A DNA stretch of 64,000 nucleotides from Ignavibacteriota bacterium (GTDB lineage Bacteria > Bacteroidota > Ignavibacteria > SZUA-365). Location of the stretch: contig JACRFB010000012.1 in the NCBI GenBank assembly GCA_016218045.1, forward strand, positions 62,001 to 126,000, in the 5' to 3' direction. The notes below the pieces were generated by a model, which was given only the letters and a program-made list of their open reading frames with translations, was not told where the DNA came from and searched no databases. Both the position numbers and the translations under genes were made by a program. This document shows positions 26,397 through 35,907 of this stretch, one piece after another; within the stretch, counting starts at the first letter, position 1; every line of letters begins with the position of its first letter.

Positions 26397-28457
26397 ATGT
26401 GCCGGGTGCTGCTGCGCTGCGCGGTCCTTGCGGTGTTTCTGAGTGTACTGCCGCTGCGCGCGCAGAATGCGGCCGCGGGTGATTTCCGCATCACGGCGGT
26501 TGATACCAGCGACTTCCCGCGAATCGAACTGCGGCTTGAGGCGCCGGGGCAGAGCGCCGCGATGCGCGGACTCTCGATCCGCGATCTGACGCTGACGGAA
26601 AACGGCATAGCGCAGCGCATCGAGTCGCTGCTCTGTCCCGGCGACAGTCTCACGCGCTTCTCGGTGCTGCTGCTCCTCGATCGTTCGGCGAGCATGGCAC
26701 GGCTTCCCGACGACAGTCCCGACATCGACAGCACAAAACTTCGCGCGGCGAAGCGCGCCGCGTCGGTGTTCCTGCGCGCGCTCGAGCCGCGCGACGAGGC
26801 CGCGGTCTGCAGTTTCTCGTCCGAGACGCCCGACGGATCCGGCACGCGTTTCTTCGTGATGAATCATCCTTTCTCGCGCGATACCGCTGCGCTTGTGCGT
26901 TCTCTTGTGCCCATCACCGCCGCGGGAGGCACCTGGCTGTGGCAGGCGGCAACAAGCGCCCTCGAGCAGCTCGCCGCGCGGCCCGGCCGCCGTGTGTTGA
27001 TCGTGCTGACCGACGGCCGCAACCAGGGCGACGAGCGCCTGTATTCGAGCGCGAGTGTGATCGACCGCGCCACCACACTCGGCATCCCCGTGTTTGCCGT
27101 CGGCCTCGGCAGCGATGTGGACCGGCCCGTGCTCGAGAACGTGGCACGCGCCACGGGAGGCCGCAGCTTTTTTGCGCCGCGCCCCGAGGAATTGGAACGG
27201 GAATTCCTCGCGTTGGCGGACCATCTTCTTACCGACGCCTGCCTGCTTCGCTACACATCCTCGCACGCCTGCCTCGATGGTTCACGCCGCGACATCGAAC
27301 TCATGATACGCGCGGGAACAGCATCCGACGAATGTACTGCCACCTACACTGCGGGCGCCATGCTTGTCCCCGCAGTGGTGTCGCTGTCCGTCGATGGACC
27401 AGTGGACGCGGGCTCCGTGTTCCGCACGCCGCTGTCCGTCGCGCGCGCGGTTTCGACCACGTACACACTGTCCGCGCGTTTCGAGATCGCCTACGACACC
27501 ACGGCGCTGGAATTCGCGGGCCTCGCGCAGGAATTAACGATATTCCCCTCCGAAATATGCAATCTGACGGTGCAGGACGGCATCCTGCGTGTCAGCGCGC
27601 CGGCAGCGGTGCCGCTTTTCGCCGATGCACCCTTGTGTGTGCCCATGTGGCGCGCGCGGCTGTCGTCCCGCGACCGCTCGGCCACACTCGCGCTGCTCGA
27701 TGCGCAGGTCGAGCAGTACTGCCTCGCCACACGCACCGTCGAGGGCGGGACCGTCGATATACGGGCCTGCGTGCGCGCGCACAGCATCGGGTCCACGGGT
27801 CTGTCCGTGACGCGCGACGGGCTGCTGCGTGTGCCTGTGGTGGTGTTTCCTCCCGTGCCGATGGACGAACCATTCCGCCTGCACATGACCGTGGATTTCG
27901 ACACGCGTTCGCTGTCGTACCGCGGTCTCGAGGCCGACGACGCGCTCGCCCTCGACGCCGCAGTGACGGCCACCGCGGTGAAGGGCGCGCTGTCGATCGA
28001 CATGCAGGGACGCGCGCGCGCCGAGCGCGGACGTGTGGCGACACTGCTGTTCACCACCGAGAATCCGCCGCGCGCCGGCACACGCGACTCGCTGCTGCTC
28101 CGCGACGTGTACCTCGAAACCGCCTGCGCCGCGGCGCTGTCGACGAGCCCCATCCAGATCCTGCTCGACGGACTCTGCGCGCCGCTGCTGCAGCGCCGGG
28201 CCGGTGCGCTGTCGGTATCACCCTCTCCGTCGCGCGGACTCCTCACCGCGCGATTCACCCTCGCCGAGGCCGAGGTGGTTATACTGCGCATCTATGACGG
28301 GCAGGGAAGGGAAGTCTGGCTGCGCGACCTGGGGATGCTGACCCGCGGCGAGCACACAGTGCCGCTCGACAACACGGCTCTGCCGGCGGGGCAGTACACG
28401 CTGATACTCGGCACCTCGACGTTGCGCGCCGCCGCGCCGCTGCTGCTGTTGCGGTAG
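26397..28457 (+). CDS. VWA-domain T9SS surface protein B
   Basis: A 686-residue tandem paralog of the preceding gene, two bases after its stop. Signal peptide (LLRCAVLAVFLSVLPLRAQ), N-terminal beta domain with DLTLTENGIAQRI, VWA domain (about 87-275) with DRSASM, AGGTWLW and VLTDGRNQG, then CLLRYTSSHAC as in its neighbour, beta-sandwich regions and a C-terminal sorting domain (LSVSPSPSRGLLTARF, then LPAGQYTLIL). The PNP of typical sorting domains reads PSP here. The gene ends five bases before the convergent methyltransferase gene, leaving little room for a terminator. Confidence 0.85.
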   Translation: MCRVLLRCAVLAVFLSVLPLRAQNAAAGDFRITAVDTSDFPRIELRLEAPGQSAAMRGLSIRDLTLTENGIAQRIESLLCPGDSLTRFSVLLLLDRSASMARLPDDSPDIDSTKLRAAKRAASVFLRALEPRDEAAVCSFSSETPDGSGTRFFVMNHPFSRDTAALVRSLVPITAAGGTWLWQAATSALEQLAARPGRRVLIVLTDGRNQGDERLYSSASVIDRATTLGIPVFAVGLGSDVDRPVLENVARATGGRSFFAPRPEELEREFLALADHLLTDACLLRYTSSHACLDGSRRDIELMIRAGTASDECTATYTAGAMLVPAVVSLSVDGPVDAGSVFRTPLSVARAVSTTYTLSARFEIAYDTTALEFAGLAQELTIFPSEICNLTVQDGILRVSAPAAVPLFADAPLCVPMWRARLSSRDRSATLALLDAQVEQYCLATRTVEGGTVDIRACVRAHSIGSTGLSVTRDGLLRVPVVVFPPVPMDEPFRLHMTVDFDTRSLSYRGLEADDALALDAAVTATAVKGALSIDMQGRARAERGRVATLLFTTENPPRAGTRDSLLLRDVYLETACAAALSTSPIQILLDGLCAPLLQRRAGALSVSPSPSRGLLTARFTLAEAEVVILRIYDGQGREVWLRDLGMLTRGEHTVPLDNTALPAGQYTLILGTSTLRAAAPLLLLR

Positions 28458-28462
28458 GGGCG

Positions 28463-29095
28463 CTACTTGCGCGCCCAGTCCTCGAGGCGTTCCCGCACAC
28501 GTTCCTCGTCGGCGGGACGGTCGTAGAGGCCCGCGGTGAGGCGCTGGCGCAGCACCTCGTAGAGCGTGACGGCGGTGGCCACCGACACGTTGAGACTTTG
28601 CACCATGCCCATCATGGGGATGTGATACACCACATCGGCGGCGGCGAGCAGTTCGTCCGACACGCCGCGGCTCTCGTTCCCGACCACAAAGGCGTGTTTC
28701 CCCGTTGCATCGATTTCGTAGAGCGGCACGCTGCGTGTGGTGAGATGCGAGACGCAGATCGAATACCCGCCCGCGCGCAACGCCGCGACACAGGCCTCCA
28801 CCGAATCGTGCACATGGAAACTGAGCCACTTGTTGGCGCTGGCCGAACTCTGTTTGCCGATGCGCCGCACGTTGGGGAGTTTCTCCACGTGATACAGCAG
28901 ATGGACGTCCTGTATGCCCACGGCGTCGGCCGTGCGCAGTATGGCGGCCACATTGTGCGGATCCCACACGTTCTCGACCACCAGCGCGGCGTCGTGCTGG
29001 CGCCGCCGCAGCACACCCGCGAGTTTCTCGCGCCGCGTGTCGGTGATGGTGTCGATGCTGCGTCCGCGCTTGATGCGCTGTGCGTCTGCCGCCAT
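28463..29095 (-). CDS. SpoU/TrmH family RNA 2'-O-methyltransferase
   Basis: A 210-residue protein of the SPOUT knot-fold family. It starts RREKLAGVLRRRQHDAALVVENVWDPHNVAAILRTADAVGIQ, the motif 1 of TrmH-type enzymes (NPHNVAAILR type). FVVGNESRGVSDELLAAAD is motif 2 and IPMMGMVQSLNVSVATAVTLYEVLR is motif 3, which bind S-adenosylmethionine. Length and opening resemble tRNA (guanosine-18-2'-O)-methyltransferase TrmH more than the rRNA enzyme RlmB, but the target base is not decided by sequence alone. It lies next to tRNA-Met on the opposite strand. Confidence 0.88.
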   Translation of the reverse strand: MAADAQRIKRGRSIDTITDTRREKLAGVLRRRQHDAALVVENVWDPHNVAAILRTADAVGIQDVHLLYHVEKLPNVRRIGKQSSASANKWLSFHVHDSVEACVAALRAGGYSICVSHLTTRSVPLYEIDATGKHAFVVGNESRGVSDELLAAADVVYHIPMMGMVQSLNVSVATAVTLYEVLRQRLTAGLYDRPADEERVRERLEDWARK

Positions 29096-29170
29096 GGGAA
29101 GTCCTGCCGTGTTGTCGAGAGTGCGCGCGGCCGCTGCCGCGTGCCTGCAAGATACAAAATCGGGACGCTG

Positions 29171-29202
29171 TTTGCGGAAAACACCCGCGCGTTGTACATT
29201 GC
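29171..29202 (+). promoter_or_regulatory. Bacteroidota-type promoter of tRNA-Met
   Basis: TTTG (29171-29174), 20 bases, TACATTGC (29195-29202), ten bases before the first tRNA nucleotide. Confidence 0.75.
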
Positions 29203-29212
29203 ATTTCTCTGC

Positions 29213-29288
29213 GGCGGGTTAGCTCAGTCGGTAGAGCAATGGAATCATAATCCATGTGTCGTGGGTTCAAGTCCCTCACCCGCTACCA
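29213..29288 (+). tRNA. tRNA with CAT anticodon (elongator Met, or Ile2)
   Basis: A 76-base cloverleaf including an encoded CCA: acceptor GGCGGGT with ACCCGCT (first pair G-U), D arm GCTCAGTCGGTAGAGC, anticodon stem ATGGA/TCCAT with loop ATCATAA (anticodon CAT), T arm GTGGG TTCAAGT CCCTC with one T-T mismatch, then ACCA. The initiator hallmarks (unpaired C1, three G-C pairs in the anticodon stem) are absent. Lysidine-modified tRNA-Ile2 also has CAT and cannot be ruled out. Confidence 0.93.
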
Positions 29289-29296
29289 GATACACA

Positions 29297-29335
29297 CAAC
29301 GGCGAAAATCTCACGGTTTTCGCCGTTGTTTTTTT
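29297..29335 (+). terminator. Rho-independent terminator of the tRNA
   Basis: CAACGGCGAAAA (29297-29308) and TTTTCGCCGTTG (29317-29328) form a 12-bp stem with an 8-base loop, followed by seven T. Nine bases after the tRNA end. Confidence 0.95.
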
Positions 29336-29418
29336 CAGGGAGCCCCTGTCATCATCGCTCCACAGCAAGGCCACGTGCACCGGATGCCTGCACAGCCCGA
29401 GCCGCGCGGGAGACGGTG

Positions 29419-29450
29419 TTTGTTTTGACGGGAGTGCTGTGCTACGTTGG
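29419..29450 (+). promoter_or_regulatory. Bacteroidota-type promoter of the small ORF / lipoprotein genes
   Basis: TTTG (29419-29422), 20 bases, TACGTTGG (29443-29450). It lies 36 bases before the ATG at 29487 and more than 170 before the lipoprotein ATG at 29623, which supports 29487 as the first start on this message. Confidence 0.65.
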
Positions 29451-29486
29451 CAATAACACACATCCGGTTCGAATGATGGAGGCGGG

Positions 29487-29633
29487 ATGTTTCTATTCTC
29501 AGCAGTTGTGGCTGTCGGGTGTCTCTTTGCTGCGAGTCTTGCAAGGGCCGATGCGGTTAAGCCGTTCGCGGCTCCGCACAGTCTGTATGGGAATGATGGT
29601 AGTTGTGATCAGATTCTCCAGCATGCCCTCTGA
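29487..29633 (+). CDS. small secreted peptide ORF (48 codons) overlapping the lipoprotein start
   Basis: A short frame starting at an ATG behind GGAGGCGGG, a strong SD for this window. The product begins MFLFSAVVAVGCLFAASLARADA, a textbook signal peptide with an ARA-type cleavage site, leaving a mature piece of about 26 residues with one Cys. Its TGA at 29631 overlaps the ATG of the lipoprotein at 29623 by 11 bases in another frame, which suggests translational coupling. It could be a real secreted peptide, a leader for the lipoprotein, or the relic of a gene cut by a frameshift. Too short for family recognition. Confidence 0.5.
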   Translation: MFLFSAVVAVGCLFAASLARADAVKPFAAPHSLYGNDGSCDQILQHAL

Positions 29634-30954
29634 TCTAAAAGTCCTACCCCGCGTTTTCCTTGCGGCATCTGCGGTGTGTCTCATGCTCGCCGGGGCTTCA
29701 TGCACCGACGATCCACCTGTGTTGCCGCACCCGCCGGGCGACGGGGAAAAGATCACATTGACACTGGCGAACGTTGGAATGAAGGACGTGACGTTACACG
29801 TGAGGTACAGGGATTCGATTTCGTCCTGGACGCTCTCCCTCGTGCGTGACGGCCGGACAATTCGAACCGTGACAGTGTTCGCGCAGGATACACTACTTAC
29901 GAATGGGGGCTTGCTGCCGGCCCACACGTACACATTCTCCGTCGTGCGCCGCGTTGACACCACCGTGATGGAGAGGAGCAACGAACTCCGCGTGACGACA
30001 GTGCCGCCCACATCCTCGGCATTTCAGTGGAGGATCGATTCGTTGGGTGGGGGAACTTCGAGTTCCCTGTATGACGTGGCTATCATCCGAACGGATCCAC
30101 CATTGATTTACGCAGTCGGTGAATTATATCTCCCAGGTGAGATCCAACGGTATAACCTCGCAGTGTGGTCTGGATCCACTTGGTCGCTCAAGAGAATTCC
30201 ATACAGGTATGAAGGAAGGGACTTCTATAGTCCCATTACAACGGTACTTGCGTTTGACAGTACCGATATTTGGTTCGCCGGTAACGGCGTTCTGCACTGG
30301 GACGGTTCGCGGTACATACCCATGCCGCTGCCCTCCGATGTGTGGGGAGCTTACCAGATCAACAAAATATGGGGATCTTCCTCATCAAATATCTACATCG
30401 TGGGCAATAATGGATCCATCGCCCACTACAACGGGAGCACATGGCGCAGAATCGAGAGCGGCACGACACTCCCGATACAAGGCCTGTACGGAGCTATGAA
30501 GGAGGATGGGAGCGGATACGAGATCCTCTGCGTGGCCGACAGTTACATGGAGCCGGAAGGCAGCAAGGTCATCAAGATCGAGAACGACCAGGCGACCGTG
30601 GTGTGGAACGACCACCGCGATTCCGGCCTTGATGATATCTGGTTCATCCCTGGAAAAAGGTACATCGTCGTTGGCGACGGATTCTGGGATACGGAATCGC
30701 TGGATAAATCCTTCACGGAAAACAGGGATATTGCAGTTTTAAATTCGGCATACATGCATACTATCCACGGGGTTAATGCGCGTGACATTGTTGTTGCAGG
30801 GTCCTACACAGTGCTGGGTCATTACAACGGGTACAAATGGACGTCTCTGTATCCGTGGACCAATGGCGCTTGGGGTGCAAAAATCAAGGACGACCTCATA
30901 GTCGCCTATGGTTGGATCGGGCGATATGCGCTCGTGGCGGTCGGGAGAAGATAA
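29623..30954 (+). CDS. lipoprotein with beta-propeller-like repeats
   Basis: About 443 residues from the ATG at 29623, chosen because it gives a lipoprotein signal peptide (VFLAASAVCLMLAGASC, Cys near residue 27); the -3 residue is Gly, so the lipobox is relaxed. A fibronectin-like domain follows (TLANVGMKDVTLHVRYRD, TVPPTSSAFQW). The rest has propeller-like blades with recurring words: DIWFAGNGVLHWDG, SSSNIYIVGNNGSIAHYNGSTW, VVAGSYTVLGHYNGYKW. No T9SS sorting domain. Base composition is visibly lower in GC than neighbours (words such as AGATTCTCC, GAATTATATC), hinting at transfer. Function unknown; probably cell-surface or periplasmic-face binding. The start has no SD, consistent with coupling to the small ORF. 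Confidence 0.7.
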   Translation: MPSDLKVLPRVFLAASAVCLMLAGASCTDDPPVLPHPPGDGEKITLTLANVGMKDVTLHVRYRDSISSWTLSLVRDGRTIRTVTVFAQDTLLTNGGLLPAHTYTFSVVRRVDTTVMERSNELRVTTVPPTSSAFQWRIDSLGGGTSSSLYDVAIIRTDPPLIYAVGELYLPGEIQRYNLAVWSGSTWSLKRIPYRYEGRDFYSPITTVLAFDSTDIWFAGNGVLHWDGSRYIPMPLPSDVWGAYQINKIWGSSSSNIYIVGNNGSIAHYNGSTWRRIESGTTLPIQGLYGAMKEDGSGYEILCVADSYMEPEGSKVIKIENDQATVVWNDHRDSGLDDIWFIPGKRYIVVGDGFWDTESLDKSFTENRDIAVLNSAYMHTIHGVNARDIVVAGSYTVLGHYNGYKWTSLYPWTNGAWGAKIKDDLIVAYGWIGRYALVAVGRR

Positions 30955-31080
30955 GGTGACCGGAAACGAACGTTGTACATGTCGTAGTTCTATTTTCAAA
31001 AGGCGGCGGAACCTACGTCCTTCGGCTTTTACCGCCCGGATCACGGTGAGAAGGAATACCCTGTACTCACGTATCGATCT

Positions 31081-31509
31081 TCACTCCCCACCACGCGGAT
31101 ACATGCGCCGGGCTTCGGCATAGGCGCGGGTGAGCAGGGTTTCGAGGACGGGCAGTTGTACGTCGGATAGGCGTTTGATGTAGAGGCAGGCCACGCCGGT
31201 TTTATGTTTGCCGAGTTCGGCCAGCAGATCCTGCGCGCCGGAAAAGCCGGGTATGAGATAGAGCGTGATGTCGGCTTTGCGTGACGAGAATCCGAGCATA
31301 CACGAGTCGCCCTCGTGACCGCTTGCGTACTTGTAGTGGTAGGTGTCGAACCCCACGATGCTCGGGCCCCACATCGCGGGTTTGCAGCCCGTCACCTTCT
31401 GCATGAGTTTTGCCAGCGCCTTGCAGTCCTTGCGCCGCTGTTCGTCCTCGATGGCCTGCAGATACGCAACCACGCTGGCCTTGGTGGGTTTGGTTTTGGC
31501 TTCGTACAT
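31081..31509 (-). CDS. DUF1801 domain protein (YdhG/iron-chaperone-like fold)
   Basis: A 142-residue protein. The start is the ATG at 31509, preceded by AAAAAGGATACACAG, giving MYEAKTKPTKASVVAYLQAIEDEQRRKDC. DUF1801 features: LQAIEDEQRRKDCKALAKLMQKVTG, MWGPSIVGFDTYHYKYASG and SSRKADITLYLIPG. The family is related to frataxin-like YdhG proteins and its role is mostly unknown. It stands between the lipoprotein gene and katG, convergent with the former. The 126 bases between 30955 and 31080 hold no clear gene or terminator. Confidence 0.85.
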   Translation of the reverse strand: MYEAKTKPTKASVVAYLQAIEDEQRRKDCKALAKLMQKVTGCKPAMWGPSIVGFDTYHYKYASGHEGDSCMLGFSSRKADITLYLIPGFSGAQDLLAELGKHKTGVACLYIKRLSDVQLPVLETLLTRAYAEARRMYPRGGE

Positions 31510-31634
31510 CTGTGTATCCTTTTTGTATGTGTTTGGCCGTGACAGGAACGTGCGCGGCGCGCGGGCGCCAGGGGAGTACGAGAACGAGGAGCCGCACCAG
31601 ACGGCACGGCTCCCCGTCACGTGTATGCTGCGTG

Positions 31635-33932
<2,298 letters not shown>

Positions 33933-33962
33933 CTACGAAGTGCTGTGATGTGCTGAACACAG

Positions 33963-33993
33963 CGAATGTAGGGGAGAGCGCGTCGGGACGCAA
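33963..33993 (-). promoter_or_regulatory. Bacteroidota-type promoter of katG
   Basis: Minus strand: TTG (33993-33991), 20 bases, TACATTCG (33970-33963). The leader to the katG ATG at 33827 is about 130 bases. Confidence 0.65.
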
Positions 33994-34088
33994 GGCGGGA
34001 AATCCGCACATCACACGGCGGACGGGAAACGAGACACATCATGGCCCTCACGATTCCATTCCACATGTGCAATCCGTATCTTCGGTGC

Positions 34089-34832
34089 ATGTATCGAATC
34101 GACGAAGAAGTGCGGAGCATCCTCGACACGTTCCAGGGGATGATGGACGCCGGACTGAGCGCTTCACGCGCGTGGCGGGAACCGATAGCGCCCGTGATCG
34201 ATCACACCAATCTGCGGCCCGAGGCCGCGGAGCCCGACATCCGCCGTCTGTGTGAGGAGGCGGGGCAGCACGGGTTTGCGTCGGTGTGTGTGTATCCCTG
34301 TTTTGTGCCCCTGTGTGCGGAACTGCTGGCGGACGCGGCTCCGGCGGTGTGTACCGTTGTCGGATTTCCGCACGGCGCGTCCACGAGCAGCACAAAGGCG
34401 GCCGAGACGCGGCTTGCCGTGGAGGCGGGCGCGCGCGAGATCGACATGGTGCTGCGTATCGGCGCGCTGAAGGAAGGGAGACTGCAGGTGGTGTTCGACG
34501 ACATTCGCGCAGTGACGGACGCGGCGCACTCGGCGCACCCGGATACAATCGTGAAAGTGATACTCGAGACCTGTCTTCTCGACACGGAACAGAAGATCTC
34601 CGCCTGCCTGCTCGCCCGTGACGCGGGCGCGCACTTCGTCAAGACCTCGACGGGATTCTCGACCGGCGGCGCCACGGCGGCCGACGTGCGGCTCATGGCC
34701 CTTGCCGTGGGCGGGCGCCTGCGCGTGAAGGCGAGCGGCGGCATACGCACACGCGCGGACGCGCTACTGATGCTCGGACACGGCGCCGACCGCCTGGGCA
34801 GCAGCGCGAGTGTTGTCATCATCGAACCTTAA
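34089..34832 (+). CDS. deoC: deoxyribose-phosphate aldolase
   Basis: A class I aldolase that cleaves 2-deoxyribose 5-phosphate to glyceraldehyde 3-phosphate and acetaldehyde in deoxynucleoside breakdown. Signatures: IDHTNLRPEA near the N-terminus, TVVGFPHGAS, AREIDMVLRIGALKEG, HFVKTSTGFSTGGAT and RVKASGGIRTRADAL with the Schiff-base Lys. The start is uncertain: ATG codons at 34041, 34065, 34089 and 34140 are in frame and none has a strong SD. From 34089 the protein has 247 residues with about 40 before the IDHT motif, longer than usual. TATCTTCG at 34077 resembles a -7 element, which would favour 34140. Divergent from katG. Confidence 0.9.
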   Translation: MYRIDEEVRSILDTFQGMMDAGLSASRAWREPIAPVIDHTNLRPEAAEPDIRRLCEEAGQHGFASVCVYPCFVPLCAELLADAAPAVCTVVGFPHGASTSSTKAAETRLAVEAGAREIDMVLRIGALKEGRLQVVFDDIRAVTDAAHSAHPDTIVKVILETCLLDTEQKISACLLARDAGAHFVKTSTGFSTGGATAADVRLMALAVGGRLRVKASGGIRTRADALLMLGHGADRLGSSASVVIIEP

Positions 34833-34847
34833 CACGTGGAGTACCAC

Positions 34848-35402
34848 ATGAATCATCAGATGAATTTCCGCCACGGATCCGTGCTGCGCGCGTGCGTGCT
34901 GGCAGCGGTGCTGTTCATGACCGGGTGTAGCGCAAGCGAGGACACGGCCAAGGAGAACACCGGCACGCCGGGTGAATTCACCTCCACCGACAAGCGCGAG
35001 GTGGTGATCCCCGCGACGGATCAGCCGCCGAAGGCGACCACGATCGATCCCGCGCCCGTGCAACCCGCTACCGTGCGTGATGCCGAGGCGGCCGAGCCCG
35101 AGAAGGTGGGGCAGCCGCCCGTGCCCGAGGCGGCGCAGGCCAAACCCGAGGCGCAGAAGACCGGCCTGATGATGTGGAGCGTGCAGATAGGCGCCTTCAA
35201 GAGCGAGGCGGGCGCGGCCGCGCTTATCACCGAGGCGCGATCAAAATTCAACGTGCCGGTGTACAAGGATTTCGACGCGGTGTCGGGTCTCTTCAAAGTG
35301 ACGGTGGGATCCTTCCCCACGCGCGAGCAGGCATCGCAGTTCAAGGAAGACGTGCTTGCGAAGGGGTACACCGGCGCATTCACAACCGAAGTCCGCCGGT
35401 AG
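34848..35402 (+). CDS. SPOR-domain lipoprotein
   Basis: A 184-residue lipoprotein. The ATG at 34848 follows GTGGAGTACCAC. Signal peptide VLRACVLAAVLFMTGC with lipobox MTGC. A long low-complexity, Pro/Ala/Glu-rich linker (about 35-110) leads to a C-terminal SPOR domain: MWSVQIGAFKSEAGAAALITEAR, then GLFKVTVGSFPTREQASQFKEDVL. SPOR domains bind denuded glycan strands of septal peptidoglycan. Sixteen bases after deoC and directly followed by a second lipoprotein of the same kind, suggesting joint work at the cell wall. Confidence 0.85.
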   Translation: MNHQMNFRHGSVLRACVLAAVLFMTGCSASEDTAKENTGTPGEFTSTDKREVVIPATDQPPKATTIDPAPVQPATVRDAEAAEPEKVGQPPVPEAAQAKPEAQKTGLMMWSVQIGAFKSEAGAAALITEARSKFNVPVYKDFDAVSGLFKVTVGSFPTREQASQFKEDVLAKGYTGAFTTEVRR

Positions 35403-35888
35403 ATGTCGTTCCATCGCGCGGCACCGTTCCTGAGTCTGTGCGCGGCGCTGCTTGTTGCCGCGTGCGCGGGAACACCGCCCCCGCAGCGTAGCTCGCAGCC
35501 CGACTCCTACACGAAGGACGAGGGCTCGTTTGCTCCGGGCCGCTACCGCACGCTCGGCGATTCCGCGTCCGCCGCACGGCAGAACGAGCCGCCAGTGTCA
35601 CATGACACCCAGACTCCCGCGCGTAATGAGCGCGCCGTGCGTGTGATGGGTTTCAAGGTGCAGGTGCTCTCGTCCACCGAACTCGGCGAGGTCGAGCGCG
35701 TGCGCGATTCACTGCGTGTGGCCTTTCCGCAGGAAGGTGTGGACATCACCTTCGACGCGCCGCGCTACAAACTGCGCGTGGGCAATTGCGCCGATCGCGC
35801 GGCGGCCGAGGAACTGCGCCGTCTCCTGCTCGAGCAGGGCTGGTCGCAGGCGTGGATCGTGCCCGACATGGTGCTGCGCAACCGCTGA
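35403..35888 (+). CDS. second lipoprotein with divergent SPOR-like domain
   Basis: A 161-residue lipoprotein whose ATG directly follows the TAG of the previous gene. Signal peptide LSLCAALLVAAC with Cys near residue 21. A disordered linker (about 22-80) is followed by a SPOR-like fold: MGFKVQVLSSTELGEVERVRDSL, then YKLRVGNCADRAAAEELRRLLLEQGW. The RNP-type strand order fits a SPOR domain, though it is more divergent than that of its neighbour. Convergent with the next minus-strand gene 19 bases away. Confidence 0.75.
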   Translation: MSFHRAAPFLSLCAALLVAACAGTPPPQRSSQPDSYTKDEGSFAPGRYRTLGDSASAARQNEPPVSHDTQTPARNERAVRVMGFKVQVLSSTELGEVERVRDSLRVAFPQEGVDITFDAPRYKLRVGNCADRAAAEELRRLLLEQGWSQAWIVPDMVLRNR

Positions 35889-35907
35889 TCGCACGGCGCA
35901 ACACGGT

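Noticed and set aside
29213-29288. initiator tRNA-fMet
   Set aside because: The first acceptor pair is G-U and the anticodon stem lacks the three consecutive G-C pairs of initiators.
30955-31080. Terminator between the lipoprotein and DUF1801 genes
   Set aside because: GGCGG and CCGCC are present but the stem is short with a very long loop and no T tract.
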